Positions 47,606 through 60,012 are shown, counted from the stretch's first letter. The stretch is 64,000 bases of DNA from Gymnorhina tibicen (GCA_013399875.1 VXAZ01003882.1:62001-126000); one strand, 5' to 3'. Translations and numbers: made by a program. The notes: a model not told the origin generated them from the sequence alone.

Positions 47606-50600
47606 GGCAATACCAAAATAATTGTGTCATAGTACAAAGGTAATGCCCATATTTCTCTGTGCCAGATAAACAAGATTATGATCTTCAGCCATAGTCCCAG
47701 AAGAGGTAATACTCTACTAATAATTTTTGCAGGGCTTGATTTAACGTGTGTATGAGAGAGAAGAACTGCATAGCTTTTGATACATGGTGAAGGACATCAT
47801 GTCATATAAAGATGGAGGGAGAGATCACAACAGTGCCTTGTCCTAGAGTTGAAACACAATTAGCCAAATAATCATCATCAAGTGATCGCATATTCCTCAC
47901 CTTCTACAGTTTTTAAAATCTTCTTTGTATGTTAAAATATATGCACTATCTTATTTTTATATGTATTATATATAAAGTATAATCTATAATTCTGTTGGTA
48001 TGAATTTTCTTTGCTTAATGCCTTCACATAGAGACACCCAGGGAAGCAGTCATTGAACAAGACTGATTTCCTGCAACCAACTAAATACTCTTTTTTTTAA
48101 GAAGTAATGAAAGGCATATCCTCCACAAAGGCTAATTCATGCAGCATGACTCTTTGAATATATAGTCTAGCAATACACAAGTGTTGGAAGTAGCACAAAA
48201 GATCCTTGAAAACACTTCTAATTGATTAATTCAGCAGGGTAGCACCATGGAAATGATTGATTTTAGTCTACCAGACCTCCCTCTGACCTTTTTAGAGCCT
48301 CTGTTGATGGGTACTTGAATGGAAATAATTTAAATACGAATGGCAATATAACAATAGCACCCAAATTCCCATCATTTTAATATATCAAATTGACTGCAAC
48401 AGGTTTAAGATGCCACAAGGACCAAAGCATTTTTTTTAAATGTATCTTTAAAATAGTGAGTACTTTAATGTCAGTAGTAATGACTGATCTTAAATGACTG
48501 ATCTGACTCACAAATAATACGTGACTGTGTTGTTCTTAGCTAATGATGAGGTGTAACACACCTGGTGATAATGACTATTAGAAAGGGTAGAAAAAAAACA
48601 GTGTAGTGCATTTTTTTGAGGTCATCAAGTTAGTTTCCTGTATAATCAGGATTTTTTGCAGGGTTTGCAAACCAAACCAAGGCCAGGTACCTTAGCAATG
48701 CTTACTTAAACTGAAGCTGCCCTTGTTTTGCCACTCAATGTAAAAAATATAAAAAACGTGGGCTGGTATTTCTGCCACTCATCTGGAGTTTGAGGACAGG
48801 TGATAGCTGCACTGAAGACATAAAATAATGAAATACCAAAATAAGAGGGACTATTTTTAAGTGTTTGATCCTTCAGACTTGACTCAGGCAAACTCCCACT
48901 CCAGCTCCAGCCCACCTTCAGAAACCATGCAGACCTGCTGCAAAGGGAAGTGTTTTTCCTGCTCTTTCTTTGGCTGGATAATGTTTGAACATAGTTCGTG
49001 GGTTTAGAAATAACCATGGTTTTTAGTAATAACCATTTCACTGTGCTTCCAGAGTACTCATGTAAAATATTGATGTGCTGATGACAGAGGAGGCAGGCAA
49101 TGGCTTTAAAGGAGACCCTTTCTCCATGGGAGGAGGATCACTCCTGTCTCCTGCCCTGAAGTAAACCTCTTCTTGATGAACTTACGGCTTTTTGGAAGCT
49201 CCTTGGCTTCCCTGGGCCCCTGTCCTGAGCCAGGGCTGTGGGGATGACATGGATTTCACACACAGATGTCTACACAGATAGCTGAGCGGTCGAGGGCTCA
49301 GCAGGGCAAGCAGGACTCATCCCAGTCCCCAGTTTGAGAGAAAAAGCAATCTTTGTCCATCCTGACAACCCAATCTGATGTCAAATACACATCATGTGCT
49401 TGGTGGGACCTGCCTAGATTAGCAAGGGAAAGCATGTAAACTCATGCTCATCAAAGGTATTCAGGTACCTTCTGCTGATATTTGTAAAGGGATTTTGGGT
49501 TTTTGACATCTCTTGAGGGTCTAAACCTGCTAGTGTGATTTCTCTTCACAGCTTCTAGTGGTGGCTGGCTTTGGCTGGCTCAGCTGTATTGTCAAACCCA
49601 ACCTGTGCCATCAGGACCTGCAACCATGGAAAATGTCACTAAACAAGTTACAAGTGTTTTTTCAGATGTCATAGCTGGGGCTTAGTCAGGCTGGCAGGGA
49701 CTCAATTTTATATGCATTTGTTTGTTTCAAAATCTACCAACTTGTTTCCTGCAATCTCAGCTCTGATTTATATATGTATTCAAAATCTCTTCCCCTTGTG
49801 ACTGTAACGCAAACTGTGCAAATTATTCACAGAGTGTAACCAAGCAACATCTGCCCAAGCTACGAGCTGCTTGAGGAAGTGTCAGTACTGACATTCCCTG
49901 TCCTCTCTTCCCCGCCCCACAGAAATGCATAGTGACGAAGGGGAGAGTAGAACTTTGTAAGCACCTAAAAACGTTTCCAAGCAAATGACCTAAGCAGAAA
50001 GCATTTCAGTTTGGAGTGAGGCGTGGCACCTTCTAGAGAAGTCCATCCTTCCCTTCCACTGGCTGGCCCATCAGCTAGGAGGGAAGTACAGCACGGCAGG
50101 CTCACAGTCACCAGACTGTGAACCAAGCATCTCCTGCGGAAATTCCTCCCTGCACATTTGCTGCCTTTCTCTGTGGCTGCTGGTCACTGTGCAGGGGGGT
50201 CCGCTACCTGGCAAAATGCTGTGATGCTCTTCTCCTTCTCCTTTATCCCCTGGCAGCTTACAGCTTTCCAGCCGCATGTCCGAGAGAGCCCAGGCTGGCT
50301 GGGCTGGGCTGGTTAGCTCTGCGTCCCACCTGCATATTGCACAGAAATGGCATTTTTCTGTGATCCTCCTTTAAGTCCCTCCTGTTGGGGGCCATGGCAG
50401 TACACTTCTCAATATCCAGCAGGTAACCATCTTCTTGGTGCTGCAATAATTTAAATTTTTTTCCCAGTACAAGTGCACAGGAAGCACCATGAAAGTATGT
50501 GCCTGAGTCAAGCTGCCAAGTCAGCCCCTGTTAGCAGTCATACCAGCTCATGAGATTGTACAAAGGGCAATCGGAAATGCCTTAATCAGGCTTACTACCA

Positions 50601-50736
50601 CAAGCACAGTGTTAATGAGCAATAAATAGTTCACTCAAGAGCTGTGGGCTTACCTCATGTGTGTGTAAATAATAGAATGACAGTTTTCATTACAGAGATA
50701 TCATCAGCTAACACCCATCTTAGCATCAAGAAGATG
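47606..50736. other. No gene recognised
   Basis: AT-rich sequence, especially 47900-48700, with a short near-tandem word (aatgactgatct, twice, near 48480). No exon or mobile element supported. Confidence 0.5.
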
Positions 50737-50785
50737 GCAGTGGGGTTGAAACTAGGTCCCTTCCAACCCAAACCATTCTGTGATT
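50737..50785 (+). mobile_element. CR1 3' terminus, tail only
   Basis: Fifty bases (gtggggttgaaactaggtcc, ttccaacccaaaccattctg) are a CR1 tail ending in ATTCTGTG at 50775-50782. It is followed immediately by a second CR1 fragment in the same orientation. Confidence 0.8.
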
Positions 50786-50980
50786 GAACCAGAGGGTGGT
50801 CAGGCACTGGAACAGGCTCCTCAGGGAAGTGGTCACAGCACCAAGCCTGACAGAGTTAAAGAAGTGTTTGGACAGTGCTCTCAGGCACATGGTGTGACTC
50901 TTGGGGCTGTCCTGTCAGGGCCAGGAGTTGGACTTGATGATCCTTCTGGGTCCCTTCCAACTCAGGATATTCTGTGATTC
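50786..50980 (+). mobile_element. CR1 3' fragment abutting another CR1 tail
   Basis: It begins within the CR1 protein C-terminal region (gtcaggcactggaacaggct) and continues through the tail to ATTCTGTG at 50969-50976. It is similar over its length to 13440-13617. It starts within a few bases of the end of the preceding CR1 tail, giving two head-to-tail 3' ends. Confidence 0.88.
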
Positions 50981-53900
50981 AATAACAAAATGTGGTAGTT
51001 TCTCAATTCCAGCTGAAAAACTTGATGCAATGCTTCAGTCTTTCTAAAGAGCATCTAAGTATATTAAAACACCCCCATATGCATATGTAGGTAAAATATT
51101 AATTAGTTAAGTTTTAAATTACACTGGATTTATCCAGCACTCTTGCACTAGAAAAGCAAAGGAAATACAAGCAATTATAGGCAAACTGAATTGCTCTGTC
51201 TACATTCTTCTTAGAAGTTTATTTTTTTCTGCTTCAAGCGGATTTGACATTTTTGGGTTAGATTTTAGGAACTCAGTGCAAAAGCCTGGCTTTGTACTGC
51301 CGCTCCAAACCAGAAATAATTCAATTATGCATCAGCCCATCCCTTTCCCAAAACTAAACCCTCTCAGATACTGAACTCCCTTCAATACAGGTTTTAAATA
51401 GAAAGGGTAAGTAGGGTAAAGCTGGTTGTGGGAGTTACTTTATCTTCCATATTTTCCACAAGATGATTCCTCTGACCTGGCCAGACTCTGACGTCCCTGT
51501 CTGTGTTTTCTGCTGCTGGGAGAAGCCAATCTTCTTGCACTCTCTGGATGATCAGGAGTGGGAAAGAGAGACACTTCTGCACTGCATAGCCCTCCTCCCT
51601 AACTGTGGGTCTATCTGCTACTCTGTTGAGATTTGGTGAATGCAACAGAAGCTGTTTTAATATAAGGATTCAAATTTTATCTCACATTTTACATTAAATA
51701 AAAGGGCCTAGTTTCACTGAAGCATGGTTGTGTGAAAGCATTACATGACTCTTCATCTCATGCAAAAGTACATACAAAAAAAAGGACATACAAAAAAGTA
51801 CAAAAGATACTCCTACTAAGCAGTCTTGCAGACTTGGTGACAAGATTATTGCTATTATTTTACTGCAGACTTTTTTCTTGCTAATTGGAATATGTTCATC
51901 TTTTTTTAAGCTTTGTCCTGGTGTTCTAAAATCTGTAAGTTAAAAAACAAACTGGAAATTTGAGCTTCATTTCAGTATTTTTTTAGAATATGCTAGTTTG
52001 CATGCAGAGGAGTTACCCCAGCAATTTGATTTCAGCATCAGAGAAAGCAGTGTAACATTTTTGGAAGTGGAGAGCTTTGCTTGTCACAAACATGAAAGCA
52101 CCTTTTGTTTGGGTATGTTGGGGAACAACAGATATGAAAATTAGAAGTGAAGAGCTCACTTCAAAAAATTTGGCAACTCTAAGTAAAGTGAAAAGTATTT
52201 TTCAATTTTAATAGCATGATAGTAGCATGTCACTGGAGGTCTGTATTCCTCCAGAATTTGTGTGATGCATATTGATATTCCTTACAGCTGTCCATCACTT
52301 AGAAAGTAGCTGCTTTCCATTATTTAATACAATGCTTTACAAATACTTCTGTAACTCGGATTCTCCTCAAGAGGAACACCCAGTTCTTGCAGAGGTACAA
52401 GAGTTCAGCTGTGGGCGACTGCAGCCCACGCTGGTTTTTGAAGGTGACTTGCAAAGAGGACCTCAGGATCCGATGTCTTTCTTGGAAAGCTGCCACCAGC
52501 ACTTGGAAGCTTTGAGAAATGCAGCTTCTACCTATGGCACAGGATCATAATCCCCAAGGTATTAAAAACCATTTCATCATAAACACCATGCCACAGCATC
52601 TACACCAGTGACATATTTATCCTGCTTGGGTTTAAGTTTTCATGTGTCAAGGGCTAAATTTGGTTCTTTTTCATATTTTAAAATACAAGTTACATGCTTT
52701 TATCTGGACTTCTCAAACCAGCTGCTCAGTGTAGTGACCACTCCATGCACTAATGCTTTTAAGGCTCTTAGGTGTTCTGTACATTTCTTCTGCCCTGATG
52801 TCTTCCACTCTGCACAGGCATAGCCTGTTCCTTCTCATCATCTGCTGTTTGCTTTCCAGCTTAATTTTCCAGTATATCACTCCTTACTCTGATCAAAAGG
52901 ATTAACAGAGCTAAAAGGCTTAACAAAAGTAGCCATTATTTTTGGCACAGGGTTGCTGGTGCCTGTGCTGTGGACACTAGAACCACTCTGTTTAAATGAC
53001 CAGCTTTGGAACAGCTCATTATTATTATTTTCAGGTGACTGCAAAATCCTTACCTATTTTGTAAAAAAGTGTTGAAACTCTCTTTAGAAGATCACTGCAA
53101 GAGGGATTTATCTTGACTGATTTTATCCATGTAAAATTTTGGGACTAGATTAGGCCCATACAGTTCTCAGGGAGGAGAGGAGCAGGCTGTGTAAAATGTC
53201 CAGATTGCTCCATTCCCTTTGTCTTCAGAGCAGGAGCTGAGGGTGTTATGCTCAGACCTGGAGGTCGTGCTGCGCCTTCTGCTTGGGAGAAGATGTTGTG
53301 GGGCAGTTCCCATCTCCCCGAGGTAGTGCAAGGCTCACACTCCACCTCTAAGTACAGTCTAAGAGGGATTTAAATGACATTGGCCCTAGGCCCACTCAGG
53401 GATTTAATTCCTTTGGATTTATGTATGGATTTTATTTTACCACAGCTATTTGGCACAAGGCGTTAGGTAATGTAGCCTGCTCTGGAAATGTAGGGCTTGT
53501 GGGTGGGTTTTAAGAATGTTCAGCAGAACGGTGAAGTCCTCACTTTATGAACTTAAGAGTTTTAATACAAGGAAAAAGGGAAACATTTGGCTGTTGGGCA
53601 GAGTTACTTCCTTGCACTGCCCCTAGTGTTTGGCAAGCGTAGTTTCATACCCGGGTGAAACTCATCCTATGTCCCACAAGTGCTGGGAGAAGGTTGGTGA
53701 CTGAGCACCTTCCTTTCATTCAGCAGTTGCCTCCTAAGGTCCAGGCATCCTTGACAAGGCTTCCCAGGACACCTGTATGCTTGTGTTGTATGAGAGTGAG
53801 CAGCAGTAATGCTGTCCCAATGAGAGCTATTGCACCAGCACAGTACCTCTTAACTGATGCTGAGTACGAGGCCTCTACCCATCTGCATGAGAGTTACCAG

Positions 53901-54528
53901 ATTTGCTGATAATTCAGCTGAGAAAGGCTAAGGTTTTGTTGCATCCAGAAGGATGACACGAAGGAGGGTTTATATGTTAAGCATATAATAATAAGGCAGA
54001 GTATAAGGAAGGACCTCTTCTAAAGGAAGAGGTAAAACGCAACAAACAAAATAACTACTGCCGCTGGTTTAAGTTACCAAAGGTTTTGTCTGTTTTCCTC
54101 AGGTAATTGCAGTCATCACGTATTTCCTTGGAATTCTTACTATTGTTACCTGTGAATTATTGCATGTTATACAAAGTTATCTACTACATTTTCGTCACCA
54201 GCTGCCCTGCCAGGGGTCTGCTGCAGACTCACCATTAAGCTCTCAGGTTCCCCGGTTGTAATGAATAATGACAAAAAAATTCCACCTTTTCTTAAATGCA
54301 CCAAAAAATGAATGGTTGAGGGGCGATAGTGAGAAAAACAAAACAAACCGTGCAAATGTTCTTGAGGTTGTTTTGAAAGACATATTGATGTGAAATTCTC
54401 AGTACTTTAATCATTATTCAAAATGTACCTTGAATCCCATTATGATTTTCCAGTCACTGAAGGATCAGGATCGAGTCTAAGCATCGTCTGGGTACAGGGT
54501 TAACAAAAGCTCTGTGGGAAGAGGCTTT
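50981..54528. other. No gene recognised
   Basis: Unique sequence. A plus frame with acceptor-like TTCTTGCAG and several CpGs lies at 52396-52550 (see findings). A near-tandem A-rich word is at 51770-51810. No mobile element recognised. Confidence 0.5.
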
Positions 54529-54918
54529 TCACAGCCATGGCTCAATATTAGTCATACTTGCATATTCTTCTTTCCACACGTTAGAGGTCTGAGGGGACAA
54601 AGAGCTGTGCCTTGGATGGTTTTGAAATCCATCAATCTCCACTGGTCCTGAAAGGACCCCTCTGAGGAAAGGGTTTTTGCCCACGCAAGTATCACAGCAC
54701 TTCAAGGGGCACATGCCTTCAGGTAACACTATGTTTCCAAAGAACATTTCCCTGAGGTAAGAAGAAAACACAGCTCTTGTATCCAGTATTGCATAAAGTC
54801 TACTCCTTTGCAGGAAAACAATCTCCTTCTCTCTTTCCAAAACAAAAGCATAATTTAAAATTATACTATTACCAAGAATGAGTAGGATAAACAGCGCACT
54901 TTTTTTTTTTATTGCCAT
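54529..54918 (-). CDS. Hypothetical small secreted-type protein (129 codons)
   Basis: Not recognised. A single uninterrupted frame starts at a true ATG. The N-terminus looks like a signal peptide: KKK at residues 4-6, then a hydrophobic core ALFILLILGNSIIL at about 8-21. The remainder has a compact cysteine cluster CPLKCCDTC (about residues 70-78) and a hydrophilic tail ending IEPWL. No transmembrane segment follows the signal. Upstream sequence is AT-rich without a CpG island. No polyadenylation signal was noticed in the following 350 bases on that strand, and no splice sites are needed. Frames of this length occur by chance several times in this window, so it may be spurious. The signal-like start plus cysteine cluster is the only reason to keep it. 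Confidence 0.15.
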   Translation of the reverse strand: MAIKKKSALFILLILGNSIILNYAFVLEREKEIVFLQRSRLYAILDTRAVFSSYLREMFFGNIVLPEGMCPLKCCDTCVGKNPFLRGVLSGPVEIDGFQNHPRHSSLSPQTSNVWKEEYASMTNIEPWL

Positions 54919-57900
54919 TTAAGTGTAGTTTAAATCCAGGCTCGTCTGTTAGCTTAAAAATTATTTCCATTTATGAATATAAATATAATATTCTTGCCTG
55001 CTTTCCCTAACACCAGTGACTCATATGTTGGGGTGTTTTTCTATAAACCAATTGCACATACCACAAAATAAAGTAAATTTTCATATTGTGAGGCCGTGCA
55101 GTTCACATACAAATCATGCTTTGATATTTTTCTTTTACATATGAGGTTTTCTCTCCTGGTTTCTTTCTTTTCTCAGATTTTTCATGGCAATTGATTTTTT
55201 TTTTCAGTTCGAAACAAATTGAAATACAAAGCAGACCTTTTCCTGTCTAAATTGCACGGATCAGAAATAATACAGGACTCTTCGCAACATTACTTTAGTA
55301 GGCTTGGCTGGTGAGGAGAAAACGTGCCTAACGATGAATACTTAATGAGATTTGATTAAGGCTTGTCATCGATTCCTTGCCCTAAATGTTACAGGTTGTG
55401 AAAGTACATTAGCACCAGAGGATACGGCTTTTTAGGCCCACCCTTGCACAATAAACACTATGGCTGGATCCCAGATACCTGGCAGCACTCCAGGATGAGT
55501 TCATGCTGATGACAGTCAGTGCTGGCAAGGGCTGGACCCAGACATGGACCTGGACCCAGAACCAGAACCAGAACCAGTGCCGTGGGTGGCCACTGCTCAT
55601 GGGGTGAGCATGTGGACAGACACCCTGTGTCTTGCCCCACAGCCCCAGATGGGATTATGGCTCCAAACAAGTCACTAAATATTTCTGCTGTGGCTTCCCC
55701 AGCTCTTGCCTTTTACCAAAGCTTTCAGCAATGTGTGAAGAGGTACAGACAGGCCCAACCCCGCAGAATTGCAGAGACCACTCATGACCAGAGACACTGC
55801 AGCCTCTGAGTATTGGGCTGGCATGGCAAGCCAGCAAAAGCCATCCAAAACAACCCTTGGCCACACAGCCAGCAGAATTTCCCTATTTGCTGTCCTGCGT
55901 CAGGGACATGCAATCCTTTCTCTCGGTGTGAACTCTTAACGTTTTCTGTGCAAGCCCCATCTGCTAAGGTTCAGGAAAACCCAGAGAAACCTCCTCCCCA
56001 CAGATCCCCAGGGCTTTAACATGCATTGGTGGCCAGAAGCCAAGTACATTTTGGGGAGTAGCAGCAAACAGCTGCTTTTCAGACTCTTCACAACACAGTT
56101 TTAAGACTCGCTCCATGCAGTTATTACTAACATGATCCAAGCTCAGCTTCCAGCCTTGGCATGAGCAGGACATGTTAGCCTGTTTTCCCAATGAAACGTT
56201 ATGCACAGCAATCATTAATACATTTTAACCCACTGGCCAGCTTCAATCAAACCTAGCAGCCAGGCAGCAGTCTTGGACACCCCAAGTTCCTTCGAGGTTC
56301 ATGAACCATATGTGTGGCTGGGACAGTGAAAATGCAAGGAAAAGCAGGCCAGCCTGTATGAGACCTCAGAGAGCCCAGTGAGACTGAGATGCTGTGGATG
56401 ACCCGCTGCAGGAAAGCGTCACAAGGTTTTTCCATCTGCATGGACACAGGAGTGTCCAGAGGAAAAGCAGATTTCTGTATTTCCAGTGTCATTTTTTTAC
56501 AGCAGTATCATGAACTTACACTCTCTGTCCAACGTCTCTCTGTTGGAACCAGCCCTTGCTGCGAGGTGAAAACGAAGCATTAATTCTGTGAATGTCAGAA
56601 GCCTCTCAGAGGGCTTCTCGGTGCCAGCTGCAGTTGCTTCCCCTTAGTTGGAGGGACAGCCACATCCAGCCAGGCAGTAAGGAAAATGAGGAAACTATTG
56701 CTCTCTATTTGAAAACGTGCCTTTGTTCAAAGCAGTGTTTTTGCCATGGGCACACGTGCCTGCAGGGAGCTTCCTTCAGGGACTCGGCTGTAAAATGAGG
56801 CCACAAGGGCAGGCACAGAAGGACTGCAGATTCCCCCGGCTGTTTCTTTGAATGGCTGCCTTAACAAGGAGGTACAATGACAGCCTGTGCTCATAGAGAC
56901 TTTGAAAACCAGCCAGCAGTACCTTCCTCACTGGTTTTTTTTTTTTTTAATTCTAAACTGCACATTTTTAAACAGAAGATTAGCATGTGTCCTGTAATAA
57001 CAGCAGTTTTGCTGCAGTGCCTCAGCAGAAGGCAGCTAAAGAGGACAAACTGAATCTGTACACAAGGATTTTGCAATAAGCAGCCCTTCCTCAGGACTGG
57101 CCTCAGCACAGATCACAGAAAGCTGTGCTTCTTCACTGATGCAGGCTAAAGCAACCTAATTAAAGATGCCAGAAGTTATTTCTAGTAACAAAGCCAACAA
57201 ACACTCGTCTGAGTGATTAGCATTTTTCAGACTCATTAACAAATAAAAATAAAAAATCTTTATCCCTTTCTTTTGGTTCAGTGCTGCAATGTTTCCCTAA
57301 GGCAGAGGCCAGCTTAAGAGAGGGGCTCTGAGAGATGTACAAAGATAGCACCATTGTCAACCAAAGAAACCTCCTTCAATTATTCAGAGCATCTGCTGTT
57401 CTCGAATTTCTCATTCTTAGAGCTCCAGCTAAGTGGTGCATTTGGCAGTAGCTCTTCTTAACTCATAGGACAGCACAGGTAAGGAACATATGTATTCACA
57501 AGATAATTAATGCTCAAAGTGAATATTGTGGCAAGAAGTTTCCATACACATTTGCAAACTATCTGCCAAATACATATTTTTGAAGAGTAGAGAACTTCAC
57601 ATGGAAAAGGTGAATGTAATCCTAAGTAGACAGGAAACAAGACTGTTTCTATTTTTCTACTTCATTAGCAGCCAGAAAATTGACCAAAATACTCACAAAG
57701 GTGCAAGCATTCAAAACCAGTGAACAGGGCGTACAGTCAACTGACAACTAGGAAAATCAGTCTCTCTGACATCTACCAATAATATTTTGCATCTGAAAGG
57801 TGCACTGGAGTTGAATTCATGGCAAAACAATATTTAAAAAGGTAGCTGTGAGAGTTTCCTGTCTATACTTCCATGCTATGAGTTAGAAAAATTCAAACAG

Positions 57901-58689
57901 ACCTTGTTATCTCCATGGCTAAACTAAGATACTGAAATGACATGAACTTGATGCAGAGTTGACAGACAGCATGCTCATTTTATCATATTAATCCTTTTGC
58001 AGTGTATTCCTAATGGCATTCTCATTCCAAGATCCCTTTTACAATATATCACCTTGATGGGAGAAAGGATGCTTCATTTGGCCAGCCTACCCAGCCCATC
58101 ATCCCAAGCCATTGCATTGCATCTCCTCAGGAGTGATTAGACACTACAGCTGACTGAACCAAAGAAATCCCCTCTGTTTCCTCAGTTGTCACAGATACAT
58201 TACCCTTTTTCTGGGTCTCTGCAGAACTCCTGGCAGCATTTCTTTCCAAGGTGCCAGCTGAAAGGGAGCCTGAATAAATCAGCTAGAAGTGGCTGGATCT
58301 CCATATATATGGTCTATCAGGGAAGGCAAACTACCTCCAGTAAAACCATGGTGAAATGGTGAATAATATACCCCAGTAATTTGCAGTAAGGCTATACATG
58401 CATTTGTATACATGTATGTATTTGTATATATAGACACACACATAGATACATCAGTGATGTACGTGGTTTCTAACCAGACAAAGAAGTGGGCAGAGTACTG
58501 TCTGCACTGTGATACTTCACAAACCAGCGATCTAGTTATGTTCCTTTCAATCAAACTTTTTGCTTCCCGCAGCTGGTGAAAAAAGAGGAGTGGGTATTAC
58601 TGTGCATTTTTCCTTATTGCCCTTTCACCCCACAAACCATCCCGTCTTAAAACTCTCTTAGAAAAGTGAAAAAGTGCTCAGCCGTGTTT
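54919..58689. other. No gene recognised
   Basis: Unique sequence. A short imperfect hexamer run of CCAGAA type (three to four copies) is at 55548-55577, and a palindrome CCATATATATGG is near 58302. AT-rich stretches around 55320-55390 look like candidate conserved non-coding sequence, but this cannot be judged from one genome. Confidence 0.5.
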
Positions 58690-58968
58690 AGGCAGGGGCC
58701 CTTTCAAACCATCCCGTCCCGCAGACGGTCCCCAGCCGCAGGGCTCCGCTCAGCCGGGGCTGCCCCGCCTCGGCGCTGGTGGGGACACAGAGCCACGGCC
58801 GTGCCCTCAGCAGCCAAGCTCCGGGCCCCGCACCTGGGAGGGCAGGTGGGCTCAGCCCCGCCGCAGAGTCTCGCTCCGTGGTGGTGGGACGGGTGCCAGG
58901 CACCGCGGGCACGGGCAGGGGGGTGGGAAAGGGCGAAGGTGCGCGGGGAGACGAGACGCGACACTTAC

Positions 58969-59044
58969 TGCAGAACTGCCGCCGCCGGACCCTGCAGCGC
59001 CACAGCCGCGTCCGCACCCAGTGCAGGCACGGCGACAGGTCCAT
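58969..59044 (-). CDS. Candidate first coding exon in CpG island 2 (unidentified)
   Basis: Product not recognised. On the minus strand an ATG with a strong start context (G at -3, G at +4; GAGCCATGG) opens 25 codons plus one base. The peptide begins MDLSPCLHWVRTRLWRC and continues with an arginine-rich VRRRQFC. It runs directly into a consensus donor GTAAGT at 58968-58963. The frame is also open upstream to the gap, so an earlier start is possible. Position in a CpG island, start context and donor together make it the best first-exon candidate in the window. The basic, tryptophan-containing start with three cysteines does not match a family I can name. Downstream exons must lie at lower coordinates. 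None was securely found. Intron phase is 1. Confidence 0.4.
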
Positions 59045-59119
59045 GGCTCGAGGGGCCGCCCGTGCCCGCGGCCACCTGGCACGGCCCGCTCCCCGCCGGG
59101 CGAGCCTGCGGCAGCCCCC

Positions 59120-59378
59120 NNNNNNNNNNNNNNNNNNNNNNNNNNNNNNNNNNNNNNNNNNNNNNNNNNNNNNNNNNNNNNNNNNNNNNNNNNNNNNNNN
59201 NNNNNNNNNNNNNNNNNNNNNNNNNNNNNNNNNNNNNNNNNNNNNNNNNNNNNNNNNNNNNNNNNNNNNNNNNNNNNNNNNNNNNNNNNNNNNNNNNNNN
59301 NNNNNNNNNNNNNNNNNNNNNNNNNNNNNNNNNNNNNNNNNNNNNNNNNNNNNNNNNNNNNNNNNNNNNNNNNNNNNN
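59120..59378. other. Assembly gap (259 N)
   Basis: Undetermined bases in the middle of CpG island 2, about 75 bases upstream of the candidate minus-strand ATG. The missing part probably holds the promoter core and 5' UTR. Long frames spanning it are artefacts. Confidence 0.95.
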
Positions 59379-59740
59379 CCGGCCGGCGGGCGGGAGGCGC
59401 CGGGCGGCCACCGAGGCCCTGCCGTCCCTTTGTCGCCATGCCATGTTTTATGCATGAAGGTAATTTCATCCCGGTTCTCCGCGCCTGGTGTCTACGTGAG
59501 CTCCTGCGACGTGGAGGAGCCACGGCATCAGTCCCCGGGGGAGAGCGAGCTCAGGGGGAGGCAAGGAGCGAGCATCCCTCCTGGGGCGGGGGAGGGTGTC
59601 CATCGCAGGAACGGGGCCTTTCCCAGCCTCTACGGAACGGGCTGAAGTTTACACGTGTGTAAGTCTGCAGGTGCTGCGCTGCGGGGACCCTGGAACGAGG
59701 AGAGATCCGAAGATACTAGGGAGCCCTGCAGAAACCCACG

Positions 59741-60012
59741 TGGTCACAAAATCGCGGCCCGCGTTTGAAACCTCAGCCCCGATGCTGCCTTGTGAGGAAA
59801 CAGGAGCATTTGAGGACGATACAGCTTTAGCACGTCCATGTCAGTGCTGCACTGGTAGGGGTGGTCAGCATTTGTCACATTCTAATTTCACTTTTGTTAT
59901 ATACAGTAATTCCCAGAGTGCCCCTCGCAATACCGTCACTGCTGCCTGAGGCACTCCTATTACAATGTATTTAAAAGGCCCCTTCTTCAGCAAGTTCACA
60001 CAACCACAGAAC
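59741..60012. other. No gene recognised
   Basis: Short stretch between the CpG island and a CR1 copy. Frames here are continuations of island composition. Nothing recognisable. Confidence 0.5.

Larger units (their letters stand above)
58690..59740. promoter_or_regulatory. CpG island 2, probable promoter, possibly bidirectional
   Basis: About 1 kb of GC-rich, CpG-dense DNA is broken by a 259-base gap. On the minus strand an open frame with a strong ATG context runs into a GTAAGT donor at 58968. On the plus strand CATGAAG|GTAATT at 59459/59460 is also a good donor, preceded by the short frame MPCFMHE. Divergent donors either side of the gap suggest a bidirectional promoter whose core lies in the missing sequence. 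Transcription direction is inference. Confidence 0.8.

Noticed and set aside
58666..59645. Long frames on both strands across CpG island 2
   Set aside because: Most of each frame is the 259-base gap, which cannot be translated.
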